Made by a program: the position numbers and the translations under genes
The notes under the pieces: model-generated
What the model was told of the DNA's origin: nothing
Databases searched by the model: none
Seen by the model: the letters and a program-made list of their open reading frames with translations, nothing else
In this document: positions 1 through 7,688 of the stretch, in pieces
Position numbering within the stretch: position 1 is the stretch's first letter
Layout: each line of letters starts with the position of its first letter
Assembly (NCBI GenBank): GCA_012797975.1
Contig: JAAZOD010000012.1
Span: 62,001 to 126,000, forward strand
From: Pelolinea sp.
Lineage (GTDB): Bacteria; Chloroflexota; Anaerolineae; Anaerolineales; Anaerolineaceae
Direction of reading: 5' to 3'
DNA: 64,000 bases

Positions 1-2
1 AC

Positions 3-950
3 TGGACTGAAGCCTTAAAAGCAATCTTTACTTTGACATTGCTCACTTCCACGGTTCGCGTCAGCATCTCGATTGTGCTGGCTGGCATGGGTGAAATGCT
101 CACGGAGCGGTCGGGAGTGCTTAATATTGGCGTGGAAGGCACGATGCTGGTGGGAGCATTGGCGGGCGCTTTGGGTTCCTATTTTTCGGGCAGCCCATGG
201 ATCGGCTTGCTGGCAGCAGGATTATCGGGCATGTTGATCGGTTTACTTTTTTCTTTCATCGCGATCTCCCTGCGCAGCAATCAATCCATTACCGGCTTGG
301 CGATCTATCTGTTATGCGTAGGTCTTACAGGGTATTTGCTGCAGATCATCTTTGAACATGGTGGTAACTCACCCATGGTGGATACACTGCCCACCCTGCA
401 TATGAAATTCCTTGAAAATGTTCCTGTCTTGGGTCCCATTTTCAACGACCAATCCATTATCACCATTCCTGTGTTGCTCCTGCCTGTGCTTTTTTATATT
501 ATTTTCTACCGAACCCCATGGGGCTCATGGTTGCGAGCAGCCGGTGAAAACCCCAAGGCATTGGCGGTGGTCGGGAAGAACCCTGTGCGGATCCGATATG
601 TGGCCACGCTGTGCGGCTCCTTCCTGGCAGGAATTGGCGGAGCATACCTTTCTATTTCACAGACCTCCCTCTTCTCGGAGAATATGGTTGCCGGACGTGG
701 CTTCATTGCCCTATCGGCGGTCATTTTCGGTGGTGTGCAGCCATTTGGCGTGTTCCTGGCCTGTATCTTCTTCGGATTCATGGATGCGTTGCAAAAAACA
801 CTGCAAACCGTCATCCCCGATACGCTCATCCCGCGCGAATTGTTCATGTCGCTGCCATACGTTCTTACCTTGCTGGTACTGGCGGGATTCATTAAAAAGA
901 GTGGTGGCCCGGCTGATATTGGAAATCCATACCTGAAGGAATCTCGATAA
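3..950 (+). CDS. ABC transporter permease, nucleoside/simple-sugar (BmpA-associated) type, 5' partial
   Basis: Integral membrane permease of the branched-chain/simple-sugar ABC class, expected to move nucleosides or similar solutes with a BmpA-type binding protein and an ATPase lying upstream of the window. The reading frame is open to the left edge: codons WTEALKAIF precede the TTG at 33, so the true start is outside and the TTG is internal. The GVLNIGVEG motif after the first membrane segment, and the roughly eight hydrophobic segments, are typical of the YufQ/NupQ branch. The next gene is a nucleoside hydrolase, which supports nucleoside uptake, but a hairpin terminator separates them. Family assignment is firm; the exact substrate is inferred. 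Confidence 0.88.
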   Translation, partial: WTEALKAIFTLTLLTSTVRVSISIVLAGMGEMLTERSGVLNIGVEGTMLVGALAGALGSYFSGSPWIGLLAAGLSGMLIGLLFSFIAISLRSNQSITGLAIYLLCVGLTGYLLQIIFEHGGNSPMVDTLPTLHMKFLENVPVLGPIFNDQSIITIPVLLLPVLFYIIFYRTPWGSWLRAAGENPKALAVVGKNPVRIRYVATLCGSFLAGIGGAYLSISQTSLFSENMVAGRGFIALSAVIFGGVQPFGVFLACIFFGFMDALQKTLQTVIPDTLIPRELFMSLPYVLTLLVLAGFIKKSGGPADIGNPYLKESR

Positions 951-976
951 GCAGCAACACCCTTATTTTTGGAAAG

Positions 977-1022
977 AGCCCTACAAGATTTTTTCTCTCC
1001 TCCTCTCTTGTGGGGCTTTTTT
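977..1022 (+). terminator. Rho-independent terminator after the permease
   Basis: Arms AGCCCTACAAG (977-987) and CTTGTGGGGCT (1007-1017) pair over 11 positions with one G-U, followed by six T. It lies between the permease stop and the nucleoside hydrolase start, so the hydrolase is either expressed by read-through or from its own unseen promoter. Confidence 0.8.
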
Positions 1023-1039
1023 ATGGGAGAAAGAAGAGA

Positions 1040-1975
1040 ATGAAACGTTTTATTTTAGACACGGACCCCGGGATTGATGATGCTCTTACCATCCTGTATG
1101 CACTGGCATCCCCGGAAGTGAAAATGGAGGCAATTACCGTAGTGAACGGTAACTGCCCGATGGAACAAGGAGTGATCAACGCATTGAGCGTGCTTGAATT
1201 GGCGGGCGCGGTGCATATTCCGGTAGCCAAGGGCATGGACAAACCGTTGTTGCTCCCGGTGGTCAACGCGGAAGTGACACACGGGAAAAACGGACTGGGA
1301 TATGCGGAACTGCCTGTGCCCCGAACCAGCCCGGTAAAGGAACATGCTGTGGAATTGATCCATGAACTGGTGATGCAAGACCCCGGTCAGATCAATATTG
1401 TTGCGATCGGACCGCTAACCAATATCGCCATGGCGGTTCGTCTGTATCCGCAGATCGTGGGAGCGGTGGAACACATCTACATCATGGGAGGAGCCATCAA
1501 TCACTGTGGAAATATGACCCCGTTGGCAGAGTTCAACATCTATTGTGATCCGCATGCCGCTTCCATCGTCTTTCACTCCGGCATTCCTTTCACACTAGTG
1601 CCGCTGGATGTCACTTATCAAACATTGATGACAGCGGAAGATCTGCGCCGATTCGAGGCAATCAAAACACCCCTCAGTGATTTTATTGTAAAAGCTTCCC
1701 GCTACGTGATGGAGTACTTATCGGAATCGCAAGAGATCATGGGTTGTGCTCTCAACGATCCATTAGCTCTGGCGGCGTTGTTTAAGAAAGACCTGCTGGA
1801 GATATCCCCTCTGGTATTGGACGTTGACACAAACTATGGAGTGAGCATGGGAAAGACTTTTGCTGACTTCTATAATTATGAGCAGAAACCTGCCAATGGC
1901 GATGCTGCTCTGGATGTAAAGGCCCGTGATTTTGTGGACCATTTCTTGGAACGAATGATTAAATTATCACAATAA
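1040..1975 (+). CDS. Nucleoside hydrolase (IUNH family)
   Basis: Cytoplasmic purine/pyrimidine ribonucleoside hydrolase, cleaving the N-glycosidic bond to free base and ribose. The N-terminal DTDPGIDDA motif (residues 7-15) is the calcium- and ribose-binding signature. The ATG at 1040 was chosen because it follows GGGAGAAAGAAGAG and places the signature at the usual distance from the N terminus; an in-frame start at 1010 lies inside the preceding terminator. Length, 311 residues, is normal. One oddity is that the C-terminal H-D-P motif of many members reads NDP here (in CALNDPLALA), so base preference may differ. The adjacent permease suggests nucleoside salvage. Confidence 0.9.
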   Translation: MKRFILDTDPGIDDALTILYALASPEVKMEAITVVNGNCPMEQGVINALSVLELAGAVHIPVAKGMDKPLLLPVVNAEVTHGKNGLGYAELPVPRTSPVKEHAVELIHELVMQDPGQINIVAIGPLTNIAMAVRLYPQIVGAVEHIYIMGGAINHCGNMTPLAEFNIYCDPHAASIVFHSGIPFTLVPLDVTYQTLMTAEDLRRFEAIKTPLSDFIVKASRYVMEYLSESQEIMGCALNDPLALAALFKKDLLEISPLVLDVDTNYGVSMGKTFADFYNYEQKPANGDAALDVKARDFVDHFLERMIKLSQ

Positions 1976-1976
1976 C

Positions 1977-2003
1977 GAATGTCATATTAAGCGCATGACA
2001 TTC
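1977..2003 (+). repeat. Perfect inverted repeat upstream of the importer promoter
   Basis: GAATGTCAT (1977-1985) and ATGACATTC (1995-2003) are exact complements around a 9-base loop. No T-run follows, so it is a poor intrinsic terminator. It ends 11 bases before the -35 box at 2014 and could be a regulator site, or a weak transcript end for the hydrolase gene. Confidence 0.45.
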
Positions 2004-2013
2004 ATACTGAACC

Positions 2014-2042
2014 TTGACAAAAACTTTTTTCTTTAGTATATT
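2014..2042 (+). promoter_or_regulatory. Sigma-70-type promoter for the amino-acid importer
   Basis: TTGACA at 2014-2019 and TATATT at 2037-2042 are separated by 17 bases. A start near 2049 would give a leader of about 218 bases before the lipoprotein start at 2267. Confidence 0.75.
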
Positions 2043-2048
2043 TGCGCC

Positions 2049-2187
2049 CAATATGCAACATCATAACCATGAAAAACGACCGAATATCTTTTATGACTCC
2101 CTGATTGGAGGAGCTATTCTCGTCATGGTTGGATGTTGATGATCATTGCTGGTAAAGAGAGGCTTTCCAAGAAGGAAGGCCTTTTTT
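2049..2187 (+). promoter_or_regulatory. Structured leader ending in an attenuator-like terminator
   Basis: CAACATC plus AACCATGA (2056-2072) pair with TCATGGTT plus GATGTTG (2123-2138) to form a long stem with a small internal loop. The enclosed segment has a further CTCC/GGAG hairpin. Downstream, AGGCTTTCC (2160-2168) pairs with GGAAGGCCT (2174-2182) and runs into six T, well upstream of the first gene. This arrangement is typical of transcription attenuation. A short frame reading MKNDRISFMTP lies inside but shows no run of regulatory codons. I do not recognise a known riboswitch or T-box; the T-box AGGGTGG core is absent. Confidence 0.5.
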
Positions 2188-2266
2188 GTTATCAGCTAAC
2201 AGGAGGTGTCCCGGAGAGAGGAACAGTCTTGAAAAGATGTATGTAAAAATGCCAAAGGAGAAAGAA

Positions 2267-3148
2267 ATGAAGAAAAAAATTAGTTTTATGATGGTTATTG
2301 TGATTATTACTGCTTTATTGCTCGCTTCTTGTTCATCGGGAGGGACGGAAGAGAGTTCCAGTGAAGAAGTAAAAAGTGGTATGGAAAATCAGGTGTATGA
2401 ATGTTTGGGAACGGCGGAAGATGCGCTGGTCGACCTGGATTGTCGGGAAGTGACCGTTGCAGTTGAAAATGCATATTTGCCCTTCAACTACATTTCATCC
2501 GATACCGGTGAGGCTGGTGGCTGGGATTATGAAGTCTGGCCTGCCATTTGCGAATTGCTGCACTGCAAACCGGTATTTGTCGAAACATCCTGGGAAGCCA
2601 TGATCCAATCCGTGCAGGATGGGCTGGTTGATACTGCCGGAGATGGCGTGACCATCCTTCCTGAACGCCTGGAGCGGGTTGATTTTTCGGATGGGTATGT
2701 CAATGTGGAACAGCGCTTGCTGGTTCGCAAAGGCGAGAATCGGTTTGCCAGCATAGAAGACATTGCGGCTAATCCTGAATTTGTTGTTGGCACCCAAGCA
2801 CAAACTTCCAACTACGAAACAGCCAAGAAATATTTGCCCGAAGAACGCATCCAGGCCTTTGAACAATTCCCCTTCGCGGTGCAGGCGTTGATCGCCGGTG
2901 ACGTGGATGCAGTCGTCATTGACGAAACCGCAGGCCTTGGATATCAGGGTGAGAATGCGGATGGGCTGGAGCTGATCGGTCCCTCGATCTCAAGCGATCA
3001 ACTGGCGTTCCCCTTCCAAAAGGGCAGCGACCTCATCGGGCCGGTAAATCTTGCCATCCAGGCGCTGAAGGATAATGGAAAATTGGCCGAAATCAATTTG
3101 AAATATTTTGGTCCTGACTTCGACGTTACCTACGACGATATTCAATAA
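2267..3148 (+). CDS. Amino-acid ABC transporter substrate-binding lipoprotein (family 3)
   Basis: Extracytoplasmic solute-binding protein for a polar amino acid or related compound. The ATG at 2267 follows AAAGGAG with good spacing and gives a lipoprotein signal peptide with LLASC, Cys22 being the likely lipid anchor; longer in-frame starts would bury the signal. After a Ser/Glu/Gly linker comes the SBP_bac_3 fold, with typical LPFNYIS and GDGVTILPERLERVDFS segments. The mature length is normal at about 270 residues. It heads a three-gene importer operon with the permease and ATPase downstream. A hairpin after its stop probably raises its mRNA relative to the membrane parts. Substrate is not determined. 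Confidence 0.9.
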   Translation: MKKKISFMMVIVIITALLLASCSSGGTEESSSEEVKSGMENQVYECLGTAEDALVDLDCREVTVAVENAYLPFNYISSDTGEAGGWDYEVWPAICELLHCKPVFVETSWEAMIQSVQDGLVDTAGDGVTILPERLERVDFSDGYVNVEQRLLVRKGENRFASIEDIAANPEFVVGTQAQTSNYETAKKYLPEERIQAFEQFPFAVQALIAGDVDAVVIDETAGLGYQGENADGLELIGPSISSDQLAFPFQKGSDLIGPVNLAIQALKDNGKLAEINLKYFGPDFDVTYDDIQ

Positions 3149-3162
3149 GCTGGAAAAAATAC

Positions 3163-3194
3163 TTTCCGTCAGGTCAATCTAGACCTGACGGAAA
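3163..3194 (+). other. Intercistronic hairpin without a T-tract
   Basis: TTTCCGTCAGGTC (3163-3175) and GACCTGACGGAAA (3182-3194) form a perfect 13-bp stem with a 6-base loop and no poly-T. It sits between the binding protein and permease genes, the usual place for a 3' stabiliser or partial stop that gives excess binding protein. Confidence 0.7.
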
Positions 3195-3210
3195 ATCTCA
3201 CTGGGAGCTG

Positions 3211-4092
3211 ATGATGGCTGTAAATGATCGATTGGTAACACCGAAAAACAAAAATGGGCTGCAATCTGCTGATGAGATGCAGCTGACGAAAAAAGATTTT
3301 CCATGGTGGATGGTTGCGATCGGCGTCATCATCGCAGCCACCTTCTGGCTGATCCAGGTTAGCCCTGATTTCAAGGATGCTTTTGAGATTATCCGCGCCG
3401 GTCTGGGGGTTACCATCACAACCACCATCTGCGCATACTCCATTGCAGTCTTGATCGGGCTGGTGGTTGGTTTGGGACGCGTGTCGGAGAGCGTTGTATG
3501 GAGAAATATTTCCACAATCTATGTTGAGGTCATTCGTGGAATACCACTGCTGGTGCTCATTTTCTTCATTGCGTTGGTTTTGATACCCGGCTTGACCACG
3601 GCACTCAGCGCCCTGGGATCGCTGCTGACCGACATCGGGTTAGAAGGGATTGGGGCGAAATTAGCCGCCATCGAAAACAAATCAATCCCCATGAACGCGC
3701 GTGCAATTATTTCCTTGGCCATCACGTATGGGGCATTTTCAGCAGAGATCTTTCGCGCTGGTATTCAATCTGTCAGCAAAGGTCAGATGGAAGCAGCTCG
3801 TTCTCAGGGGATGAGCCACTGGCAGGCCATGCGCCATGTGATTCTTCCACAGGCAATCCGGAATGTTTTACCTGCCCTTGGAAATGATCTTATTTCCATG
3901 TTGAAAGATTCATCCCTTGTTTCCATTTTGGCAGTGCGTGATATTACTCAAATCGCACGGTTGTATGCAGGGCACTCCTTCAGATTTGCACAAGCCTATT
4001 CGATCCTTTGTGTGTTGTATTTAACCCTCACACTGGTACTTTCATTAATAGTGAAACTGATTGAAAGGAAAATGAGCAATGAACGAAAATAA
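3211..4092 (+). CDS. Amino-acid ABC transporter permease (HisM/GlnP type)
   Basis: Membrane subunit of the polar amino-acid importer. After an N-terminal cytoplasmic stretch of about 30 residues there are about five hydrophobic segments. The EAA loop that docks the ATPase is clear ([19 protein letters not shown], then G), followed by [16 protein letters not shown]. The start is ATG 3211 or the next codon, after TGGGAG. At 293 residues it is longer than the common 220-residue members owing to an inserted segment after the second membrane helix (residues about 125-165). It overlaps the ATPase gene by 14 bases, implying translational coupling. Confidence 0.9.
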   Translation: MMAVNDRLVTPKNKNGLQSADEMQLTKKDFPWWMVAIGVIIAATFWLIQVSPDFKDAFEIIRAGLGVTITTTICAYSIAVLIGLVVGLGRVSESVVWRNISTIYVEVIRGIPLLVLIFFIALVLIPGLTTALSALGSLLTDIGLEGIGAKLAAIENKSIPMNARAIISLAITYGAFSAEIFRAGIQSVSKGQMEAARSQGMSHWQAMRHVILPQAIRNVLPALGNDLISMLKDSSLVSILAVRDITQIARLYAGHSFRFAQAYSILCVLYLTLTLVLSLIVKLIERKMSNERK

Positions 4093-4828
4093 TGCACCCA
4101 TGATCGAAGTGAAAAATCTTTCCAAGAGTTTTGGTACCCTGGAAGCGGTGCATGGGATCAGTCTGAAAGTATTCCCGAAACAGGTCCTGGTGATCATTGG
4201 ACCCAGTGGATCGGGAAAATCAACCTTGCTGCGTACCATGAACTGGCTTGAGCAACCCACCGAAGGGGAAGTGTTTGTGGATGGAATTTCTCTCTGGGAA
4301 AATCAATATCGCATCAATGACATCCGCTCCAACATCGGCATGGTTTTTCAGAATTTCAACTTGTACGGCCATTTAACCGTGACAGAGAACATCACTCTGG
4401 CACTGCGCATTGTAAAGAAAATCAAAAAAGAAGATGCCCAACGGATTGCCATGCAGCAGCTTATGAAAGTGGGCATCGCTGATAAGGCGGATTATTATCC
4501 TTCCCAATTATCCGGCGGGCAACAGCAACGCGTGGCGATCGCACGGGCTCTGGCAATGGAACCTAAAGTGATGCTTTTTGACGAACCCACCAGCGCGCTG
4601 GACCCTGAAATGATCAAGGAAGTGCTGGATGTCATGCAGTTGCTTGTCAAAGAAGGGATGACCATGGTGATCGTTACGCACGAAATGGGTTTTGCCAAAG
4701 CAGCGGCGGATGAGATCATTTTCATGGACATGGGGAAAATTGTGGAACGTGCGGCGCCGGAAGTATTCTTTGAACATCCTGCCTGCGAACGGACCCAGCA
4801 GTTTCTCTCACAAATTTTGAAACATTAG
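4079..4828 (+). CDS. Amino-acid ABC transporter ATPase (GlnQ/HisP type)
   Basis: Cytoplasmic ATPase that powers the importer. Walker A is GPSGSGKST (residues 41-49), the signature is LSGGQQQR, Walker B is [12 protein letters not shown], and the switch histidine lies in VTHEMGFA. Length, 249 residues, matches the family. It overlaps the permease gene by 14 bases and ends the operon; a fresh promoter follows at 4842. Confidence 0.95.
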   Translation: MNENNAPMIEVKNLSKSFGTLEAVHGISLKVFPKQVLVIIGPSGSGKSTLLRTMNWLEQPTEGEVFVDGISLWENQYRINDIRSNIGMVFQNFNLYGHLTVTENITLALRIVKKIKKEDAQRIAMQQLMKVGIADKADYYPSQLSGGQQQRVAIARALAMEPKVMLFDEPTSALDPEMIKEVLDVMQLLVKEGMTMVIVTHEMGFAKAAADEIIFMDMGKIVERAAPEVFFEHPACERTQQFLSQILKH

Positions 4829-4841
4829 TACAGGATGAGTA

Positions 4842-4870
4842 TTGACCAATGAGATTTTCTTTACTATAAT
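4842..4870 (+). promoter_or_regulatory. Sigma-70-type promoter for the HPr-kinase-like gene
   Basis: TTGACC (4842-4847) and TATAAT (4865-4870) with a 17-base spacer. The expected start is near 4877, directly before the palindrome at 4884. Confidence 0.85.
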
Positions 4871-4883
4871 ACGCCATTCAATA

Positions 4884-4911
4884 TTAGGACAATGTCCTAA
4901 AATGTAGGACA
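4884..4911 (+). promoter_or_regulatory. Palindromic operator with an extra half-site
   Basis: TTAGGACA (4884-4891), one base, then TGTCCTAA (4893-4900) is a perfect palindrome just downstream of the expected transcription start. A third TAGGACA lies at 4905-4911, exactly 20 bases from the first, about two helical turns. This is the geometry of a repressor site. The cognate regulator is not recognisable. Confidence 0.65.
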
Positions 4912-4922
4912 GCGAGAATAAA

Positions 4923-6683
4923 ATGCAAAACGGATCATTTCACTTCTACGATGAAAAAATTGTTCTGCGAGTGCGGAACCGTGTCTGCAATAATTCTGAA
5001 GAATTGATACAAAGCGAATTGTTCGCAAAAGTGCTGCGGCGTTTTATTGAAAATCTTGAAAATCACCAATCGCCGTTGTTGGCAATCTTTCCTGATTCGC
5101 AGGTCAATGATCAGTCCATCGACACACTGGTGGACGTTTTGTTCTATCTCTCACGTCTGCCCGCTGAAAAAGTGTTGAAAATTGTGGATGGCTCAGCAAG
5201 CTTTCTCAAAAATCCATTCCTGTTCAACGAGTTCGTGGAGCAGTTCTATAATTACTGGCGTTCGTTGCACCGGCTTATCATTTGCGATTCTGTGTTCGAC
5301 CGCTTTGATCAAAAACCTTACCGTACCTTTAACGATCTTGTGGAAAGTCTTATGCACATTATTCGTTCCACCTACCGCACCATTCAAGAAAATACCACCG
5401 GCAAGCATCCTAAGATTTATCGTCAGGTGAGCGCTGGAGCGGAAATCGGAGCGATCACCTTGCCCTATCATATTCAATATCCCGAGGGGTTTTATGATGC
5501 GCTGCAAGATATTTTCGTCATCCGGCAAGCGTTGATCTATCCCCCCATGATCTTCAAAACACCCATGAACAAACGCACCGGGCAGTTTGAGAGGGTGGAA
5601 GAGAACCCATTGAACAATCTGAAACTGCAACCCAATGAATGGTTATGCTATCCGGCCAAGGTGGGAACCTTGCTGGTCATGGTTTATTTTCCGCTGGATC
5701 TCTTTGAATTGGGCTTTTCCCTTTGCAATCTTTTTGAACTCGCTGAAGAAGAAGATCTGAAACGAAAACCAGACGCGGTATTCATTTACGGCGTTCCCCC
5801 AACATTTGCCCTGCAGAAGAACGGCAACGAGACCATTTTTTACGAGGACGTGGAAAATGATCTCTTGATCGGAGCGATCCCGGACAAGGCCGAGTTCAGC
5901 TACTTTGGATACTTGAAGAAGATGATCCTGACACTGCATAACATCAAAAGAATGAAAAGCGGGTTTTTACCTTTTCACGGGGCTATGATGCGCATCACCC
6001 TGAAAAATGGCGCTCCCTGTACGCTGGTGATCATGGGTGATTCCGGAGCAGGAAAATCGGAGACGATCGAAGCACTGCGCCGCATCCGCTCGGAAGATAT
6101 CCAGGAGATCTTGATCGTGGCGGATGATATGGGCTCGTTTGTTTTACGATCGGATGGCACAATCGCAGGATATGGCACAGAGATGGGTGCTTTTGTGCGC
6201 TTGGATGACCTGCAAACTGGCTATGCCTTTGGTCAAATGGACCGTACGATCATCATGAACCCTGATCAGGTGAATGCACGGGTAGTCCTGCCGATCACAC
6301 GGTATGAATATTTGATTGAAGGGATCCGAGTGGATGCAGTTCTGTATGCCAACAACTATGAGGTGGTCAATGGTGATCAACCAGCCATTGAGCAATTCAA
6401 GAGCCCGGCTGAGGCACTGAATGTTTTCAGGCGGGGGGCTGTGATGAGCAAAGGCACTACCACATCCACCGGCATTGTTGAAAACTATTTTGCGAACATT
6501 TTTGGGCCGGTACAATATCAGTCATTGCATGACGAAATTGCACAACAATATTTCGATGTATTCTTTGATGCGGGCCTGTATGTCGGCCAGTTGCGCACCA
6601 TGCTGGGAATTCCAGGGCAGGAACAAAGAGGCCCTGAAGGCGCTGCGCTGGCGTTGCTGGATCTGATTCGTAGCCGTTCCTGA
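4923..6683 (+). CDS. HPr-kinase/PEPCK-like P-loop protein with a large N-terminal region
   Basis: The C-terminal third carries HPr kinase/phosphorylase-like landmarks in the right order: FHGAMMRI with His352, P-loop GDSGAGKSE (372-380), and VADD (399-402). HPr kinases have HGV, G-x-SG-x-GKSE and VADD at matching spacing. The first 340 residues are not recognised. At 586 residues it is about twice the length of HPr kinase, and it resembles proteins often labelled phosphoenolpyruvate carboxykinase-like. No HPr or enzyme I gene lies in the window, though a PTS operon does (32.8-35 kb). It stands alone behind its own promoter and operator. A nucleotide-dependent kinase is likely; the substrate is unknown. 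Confidence 0.6.
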   Translation: MQNGSFHFYDEKIVLRVRNRVCNNSEELIQSELFAKVLRRFIENLENHQSPLLAIFPDSQVNDQSIDTLVDVLFYLSRLPAEKVLKIVDGSASFLKNPFLFNEFVEQFYNYWRSLHRLIICDSVFDRFDQKPYRTFNDLVESLMHIIRSTYRTIQENTTGKHPKIYRQVSAGAEIGAITLPYHIQYPEGFYDALQDIFVIRQALIYPPMIFKTPMNKRTGQFERVEENPLNNLKLQPNEWLCYPAKVGTLLVMVYFPLDLFELGFSLCNLFELAEEEDLKRKPDAVFIYGVPPTFALQKNGNETIFYEDVENDLLIGAIPDKAEFSYFGYLKKMILTLHNIKRMKSGFLPFHGAMMRITLKNGAPCTLVIMGDSGAGKSETIEALRRIRSEDIQEILIVADDMGSFVLRSDGTIAGYGTEMGAFVRLDDLQTGYAFGQMDRTIIMNPDQVNARVVLPITRYEYLIEGIRVDAVLYANNYEVVNGDQPAIEQFKSPAEALNVFRRGAVMSKGTTTSTGIVENYFANIFGPVQYQSLHDEIAQQYFDVFFDAGLYVGQLRTMLGIPGQEQRGPEGAALALLDLIRSRS

Positions 6684-6759
6684 TGCCATAGATCGAAATC
6701 TCCCCGGAGAAAGAGAAAGGTACACCGTATAATGGTCTCATCCATGAAGGATGCAAACG

Positions 6760-7530
6760 ATGAATACGGCCACCTTCCGGTTTTATGCAGAACTAAACGA
6801 TTTTCTCCAGCCACAATGGAAATTCGGTGATTTCAACATATCCTTTCCAACCGGTCAAACCGTAAAACACCTGATCGAATCCTGCGGCATACCGCACACG
6901 GAAGTGGACCTAATTTTGGTCAACGGTATTTCAATACCTTTTTCTCATCAACTGCAGGATGGCGATCGGGTCAGCGTATTCCCCATCTTTGAGACCATCG
7001 ATATCTCGGATGTGACCATGTTGCGTTCCAACCCACTGCGAGAAATGAAATTTGTACTTGATTGCCATCTGGGAAGATTGGCGGTTTATTTGCGCATCCT
7101 GGGTTTCGATACGCGCTATGAGAATGATTTTGGAGACCAGGAATTGGCTGAGATCTCGGAAAAAGAAAATCGCATTTGCCTGACGCGCGATCGCGGATTG
7201 CTAAAAAGGAACCAAATCGAGCATGGCTACCTGGTCAGAGCACTGGATTCCAGAGAACAGATGATGGAAGTGGTACGCAGGTTTCAATTGGCAAAACAGA
7301 TCAGACCTTTCACCCGCTGCACACGGTGCAATGGATTCCTTCAACCTGCAAGGGAAGAAGATGTGGCGGATCGCTTATTGGCCGGTACGCGGGAACATTT
7401 TCACGAATTTTCTTGCTGCGCAGATTGTGGTTGGGTTTATTGGCAAGGGGCTCAGTATGAACGACTGTGCCAGATTGTAAGTCATGTTCAGGATGAAACA
7501 TGGATGGAAGAAAAAGATTGCACAAGCTGA
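6760..7530 (+). CDS. Mut7-C RNase domain protein with N-terminal ubiquitin-like domain
   Basis: Two-domain protein: residues 1-85 match the Mut7-C-associated ubiquitin-like fold, ending in DGDRVSVFPIFE as in ThiS/MoaD-like domains. The rest is the Mut7-C PIN-like RNase domain, with acidic residues in FVLDCHLGRLA and TRDRGLL and a C-terminal zinc ribbon formed by CTRC and CADC pairs. The ATG at 6760 is preferred over 6751 because GAAGG at 6746-6750 then has 9-base spacing. The architecture is known in bacteria, with RNA cleavage or toxin-like roles proposed but no firm function. It appears monocistronic. Confidence 0.85.
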   Translation: MNTATFRFYAELNDFLQPQWKFGDFNISFPTGQTVKHLIESCGIPHTEVDLILVNGISIPFSHQLQDGDRVSVFPIFETIDISDVTMLRSNPLREMKFVLDCHLGRLAVYLRILGFDTRYENDFGDQELAEISEKENRICLTRDRGLLKRNQIEHGYLVRALDSREQMMEVVRRFQLAKQIRPFTRCTRCNGFLQPAREEDVADRLLAGTREHFHEFSCCADCGWVYWQGAQYERLCQIVSHVQDETWMEEKDCTS

Positions 7531-7688
7531 ATTGAAATCAATCTTTCGACGTATGGAGTAGCAGGACAGGCAAACGGTCAGGATCGAAACCATCTTGTTA
7601 TTTTAGAAATCCGTAGTATCATTTTTCCCTTCGGTAAAAATCCATTATCCAATTATCAGAAAGAATGTAATATCATAGTAAGGAAGAT

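Noticed and set aside
2067-2106. Leader peptide gene (MKNDRISFMTP) in the importer leader
   Set aside because: No Shine-Dalgarno site and no run of one amino acid that would signal ribosome-mediated attenuation.
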